Positions 37,574 to 40,561 of a DNA stretch of 40,561 bases are shown one piece after another. The stretch covers positions 1 to 40,561 of the forward strand of contig CAIYHQ010000095.1 of assembly GCA_903926075.1 (NCBI GenBank), written 5' to 3'. The position numbers were made by a program, and so were the translations under genes. Position 1 is the stretch's first letter. Every line of letters begins with the position of its first letter. Under the pieces are notes generated by a model, which worked only from the letters and a program-made list of their open reading frames with translations, was not told where the DNA came from and ran no database searches. The stretch comes from an uncultured Methanomicrobiales archaeon (GTDB lineage: Archaea; Halobacteriota; Methanomicrobia; Methanomicrobiales; Methanospirillaceae).

Positions 37574-39880
37574 ATGTCATACCAACCTTTTTACATCACC
37601 CAGTACGAACAAGATGCAGGGCAAGAAAACTACTTCCAAAACTTCCTTCTCCCTGAAAAAGCCTTTCCTACCCTTCAAGATGCCTTTTGTTGGAGAGGGA
37701 GAGTGCAGAGGAGACAGGGATTTTACAATCTAGGAAGATTGAGAAGGGCAATTGCTGGAAAAACCTTAACAAATAAGGCGAATGGAGGGGCATACGCAGT
37801 TGCTGATCTCCTTGCAGATGCAGCTATTGACGTTCGCTCTCCTGCTGCCCCTGCCATCAAAGAGACGTATGCAGAGATTGAGCCTGGATCTGTAGTCATC
37901 ACTGTAGGGGCCTTGACATTTTTAGATACAGGGCTGGGAGTTCTTCTGGGTGGTGGGGCAAACGTTGGGACAATCAACTACATCACAGGAGATCTCACCC
38001 TCACTTTTGTCCCTGCCTTGGGAGTCGCTACCAACGTCGTTGTTACCTTCACCTACTTCCCTGCCCTCCCTGTCATGGGCCTCAGAAGCTACAAACTCCC
38101 CCAATTTGACTATGACTTTCTCGTGCCTTTTGATCAAAAATACGCCTACCAATACATCTACCTAACCAATCAATTTCTCGAGTTGACCGCCACCGTACCA
38201 ACAACTTGGACTGGGGATGATCAACATCTTTTTTGGACCTTTAATTACATCTCACCTACCCAACTCCCTCTCTTTTGGGTGACTAATTTTAATTGGTCGA
38301 CGGCCAACGTTGGCGATCCCATTCGATATTACACCTACTCAACAGGAGTGTGGACAGATTTCAAGCCAAATATTGACATTTTAGGGAAGATGGTCTTAGG
38401 ATGCGAGTGTATCCTAGCCTTCAAAAGTCGATTGTTATTTTTTAATACTTGGGAGGGTGATGGCGCTGCTGCTGCTATAAACTATCCAGGAAGAGTGAGA
38501 TGGAGTCAGGTGGGGAATGTCATCGATCAGGCTAATGGGTGGATGACCATTCCAGGGAGGGGAGGGTTTTTAGATGCTACGACAAGCGAAAAAATTGTTT
38601 CTGTAGCATATCTCAAAGATACGATTATTGTTAAATTTGAATGGTCAAGTTGGAAGTTAGTATATACAGGAGATGAAATCCTCCCATTTACATTTCAAAA
38701 GATCAACGACTTCTTTGGATCTTCATCTACATTTAGCTTAGTAGACTTCGATGAGGGGGTATATGCAGTTGGGGACAACGCCATTACCACGGATGACACC
38801 ACGGCAGTTGAAAGAATTGACGTTAAGATTCCTGACAAGGTTTTTGACATCCAACCCTCATCTCAAAGGACATATGGGATAAGGGATTTTTCTAACGAAT
38901 TGGTATATTGGGCCTATTCTGATATAAAATATCATTTTTCATGGGCAGGAACTCCTTCTTACTTCAACAATCAAACTCTAGTCTATAACTATCGAAATCA
39001 ATCCTGGGCTACCTTCAACGATAGCTGGACGTGTTTTGGGACGTTTGAAATCCCCATCGTCCCTGCCTTCTTCCCTCCCATCCTTCCTAACATCCCGCAG
39101 ATTGTAGCTGGCAATCAGCAAGGGTTTGTAGAGATGTTAAACTCCAAGGTCACCAATAGCCCCTCCCTAGCCATAACTACTATCACCCCTGGAACTCCTG
39201 TCACCCTTACTGTAATTAACCATAACTTCGCTACCCCCATTGCTGACTATTGGGTAAGAATAGACGGGATAATAGGAGGTGGGGCAGGGGTTACCAACCC
39301 TTCTAGGATGAACTACTCTACCTCTGGATTGGTTTTTCACCTCACGGGAGCCACTACGCCAAATATCTTCCAACTCCAGACTTGGGATCCTACTACCAAC
39401 GCATTCGTAAACTATGCTTTAGCAGCAGGAGGAACATACTATGGAGGTGGAACCATAACTGTAGTGCAAAATTTTAACATTCAGACTAAGGTGTTTGCCC
39501 CATTTTATGAGCAAGGGATGCAAAATCTCGTCCCATATATCGATATTTTGACAGATACAACGACGGCGGGGCAATACGCTTGCAACATCTATCTCAACGA
39601 ATACCCCATCTCCTTCAATGACCCTACGGTAGTAGCCAATCAAGGAATGTTGGGCTCAAACATCGTCCTTACCACAGCAGAAAATACTGCTTTGATCCCT
39701 ATGCAGCAAAACCAAGCTAAAATCTGGCATAGGTTTTTCTCTCCTTACATTTCGCAAAATTTTCAGTTGCAGTTGAGGATGAGTAATGCGCAGATGTCTT
39801 CATTCACAATCAACAATAATGACTTTGTGATGCATGCTATGACCCTCTACCTATCTCCACAAGCGAGGATGACACAGTAA
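37574..39880 (+). CDS. Putative tail nozzle/tubular protein, 768 aa
   Basis: Size, position after the adaptor, and the all-beta pattern with repeated aromatic blades (WRGRVQRRQGFYNLGRL, RVRWSQVGNV, AYLKDTIIVKFEWSSWKLVY, NYRNQSWATFNDSWTCFGTF) suit the beta-propeller tail nozzle of short-tailed phages (T7 gp12 / P22 gp10 type). Residues about 90-160 contain the GTINYITGDLTLTF module shared with the adaptor. Residues about 530-635 contain an FCCH-like domain (INHNFATPIADYWVRIDGI). The stop overlaps the next start. Function inferred from pattern. Confidence 0.75.
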   Translation: MSYQPFYITQYEQDAGQENYFQNFLLPEKAFPTLQDAFCWRGRVQRRQGFYNLGRLRRAIAGKTLTNKANGGAYAVADLLADAAIDVRSPAAPAIKETYAEIEPGSVVITVGALTFLDTGLGVLLGGGANVGTINYITGDLTLTFVPALGVATNVVVTFTYFPALPVMGLRSYKLPQFDYDFLVPFDQKYAYQYIYLTNQFLELTATVPTTWTGDDQHLFWTFNYISPTQLPLFWVTNFNWSTANVGDPIRYYTYSTGVWTDFKPNIDILGKMVLGCECILAFKSRLLFFNTWEGDGAAAAINYPGRVRWSQVGNVIDQANGWMTIPGRGGFLDATTSEKIVSVAYLKDTIIVKFEWSSWKLVYTGDEILPFTFQKINDFFGSSSTFSLVDFDEGVYAVGDNAITTDDTTAVERIDVKIPDKVFDIQPSSQRTYGIRDFSNELVYWAYSDIKYHFSWAGTPSYFNNQTLVYNYRNQSWATFNDSWTCFGTFEIPIVPAFFPPILPNIPQIVAGNQQGFVEMLNSKVTNSPSLAITTITPGTPVTLTVINHNFATPIADYWVRIDGIIGGGAGVTNPSRMNYSTSGLVFHLTGATTPNIFQLQTWDPTTNAFVNYALAAGGTYYGGGTITVVQNFNIQTKVFAPFYEQGMQNLVPYIDILTDTTTAGQYACNIYLNEYPISFNDPTVVANQGMLGSNIVLTTAENTALIPMQQNQAKIWHRFFSPYISQNFQLQLRMSNAQMSSFTINNNDFVMHAMTLYLSPQARMTQ

Positions 39881-40362
39881 TGTCTTCCAACTACCTCAAC
39901 ACCTATCGATTATTTCCTGTAGCAAAGCCCCCTGAACTTGAAAGAGTTTTGATACAAACCTACACAGATATCGCCCACGCTGCAAATCTCAAGGAAAACG
40001 CTCAATATGAACTTATCGAAACCCAAAATAGCCAACAGTTCTACCACGACCCTGCCACTGCCACAGCTGATGTCATACAAAACAAACGATTTGTTTTTCG
40101 AAAGTGCATTGAGTTAGGTCCAATTGCTACAGGAGCTGTCGTTGACATTCCCCATAACATCCCTCTCCTTGTCGATACCACTCGGATATATGGAACTGTA
40201 AAGACCGATGCGCCAGACTGGAGAGCAGTGCCGAGTGTAGGCCCTTGGGGAACTGACCTCCTCTCTGTCTTCGTCACTTCTACCAATATCCATATCGAAT
40301 CTGGGATGACATTTCCTAATATTCTTTCAGGAAGGGTGATTGTAGAATATTTCAAGAATTAA
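39880..40362 (+). CDS. Tail structural protein, 160 aa
   Basis: The ATG overlaps the previous TAA by one base. A helical N-terminus (YRLFPVAKPPELERVLIQTY) leads into a beta domain (RFVFRKCIELGPIATGAVVD, IPHNIPLLVDTTRIYGTVKT, ILSGRVIVEYFKN). This layout recurs in small podovirus tail proteins encoded after the nozzle gene. It may be a fibre-attachment or tail-completion protein. Confidence 0.7.
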   Translation: MSSNYLNTYRLFPVAKPPELERVLIQTYTDIAHAANLKENAQYELIETQNSQQFYHDPATATADVIQNKRFVFRKCIELGPIATGAVVDIPHNIPLLVDTTRIYGTVKTDAPDWRAVPSVGPWGTDLLSVFVTSTNIHIESGMTFPNILSGRVIVEYFKN

Positions 40363-40404
40363 AAAATTTCCTTTCTGTTAGCATACAGAAAAATTGAGGT
40401 AAAG

Positions 40405-40561
40405 ATGGGCAAACATAAGCATGACGATAAAAAGAAACATGACAAAAAGCATGAGAAATATAAAGAAGACAAGAGGGTGCCTTCATCGGTAGGTGGACAA
40501 TCTAAAGAAGGTAGGAAGAAGGCTGAGATTGAATACCTAAAATCTAAGGGTAAAAAACTTA
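40405..40561 (+). CDS. 5' end of the first virion-internal gene (continues at base 1)
   Basis: ATG 40405 with GAGGT upstream begins MGKHKHDDKKKHDKKHEKYK, a strikingly His/Lys-rich N-terminus. The frame runs to the window edge and continues at positions 1-1226 once the 141-base duplicate is collapsed. Start chosen because the internal GTG has no ribosome site. Confidence 0.9.
   Translation, partial: MGKHKHDDKKKHDKKHEKYKEDKRVPSSVGGQSKEGRKKAEIEYLKSKGKKL
40421..40561. repeat. Terminal direct repeat, right copy
   Basis: Exact duplicate of 1-141; see the left copy. It should be removed once when the genome is circularised. Confidence 0.95.

Overview
The window is almost certainly one complete tailed-phage genome (Caudoviricetes, short-tail/podovirus-like gene set) assembled as a circle. 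Bases 1-141 are repeated exactly at 40421-40561, so the unique genome is 40,420 bp and the first gene really starts at 40405 and runs across the junction. Base composition is AT-rich (roughly 40% GC by eye, not computed). The host looks like a Gram-negative bacterium: there is a lipoprotein, several signal peptides, and consensus-like -35/-10 promoters. I cannot name the host. No integrase, repressor, DNA polymerase, RNA polymerase or recognisable endolysin is visible, so the phage depends on host replication and transcription and its lysis enzyme is unidentified.

Layout. 1-5541: three large plus-strand virion-internal (ejection-type) proteins. 5542-5902: three tiny minus-strand membrane peptides. 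6016-12638: a run of modular tail-fibre/adhesin genes with repeated domains and two C1q-like C-termini. 12655-13475: small membrane/lipoprotein genes, possibly part of the lysis cassette. 16483-13468 (minus): RusA-like resolvase, small proteins, a primase-C-terminal-like protein and the large terminase. 16605-20324 (plus): PD-(D/E)XK nuclease, ERF annealing protein with its usual partner, and a helix-turn-helix replication protein. 20352-21596: three exported proteins. 23582-21632 (minus): ParB-like and small proteins. 23802-24203: small-terminase-like HTH protein. 25624-24184 (minus): small proteins around a tRNA-Asn. 25907-40362: portal, tiny basic proteins, MT-A70 methyltransferase, SPFH-like protein, scaffold, major capsid protein, and head-tail/tail proteins.

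The standout is the major capsid gene (N4-gp56 family). It is cut into four exons by three related group I introns (32026-32660, 32865-33087, 33559-33913). The splice sites can be set by U-G P1 helices, and the joined exons give one 313-residue frame. Matching P7, P8, P9, P9.1 and P9.2 helices, with GNRA loops on P9.2, are visible in all three. Intron 1 carries two paralogous small CPFCG zinc-ribbon-like ORFs, one in the P5/P6 region and one in the P8 loop. Neither resembles a known homing endonuclease family. The capsid gene is preceded by a scaffold gene, a consensus promoter and a structured leader. Other notable items are a recurrent TGTAAAGNAAA promoter-like motif, a triple hairpin at 30198-30267, a tRNA whose 3' end doubles as a Shine-Dalgarno, and a repeat-encoded KLGS peptide shared by two neighbouring genes.
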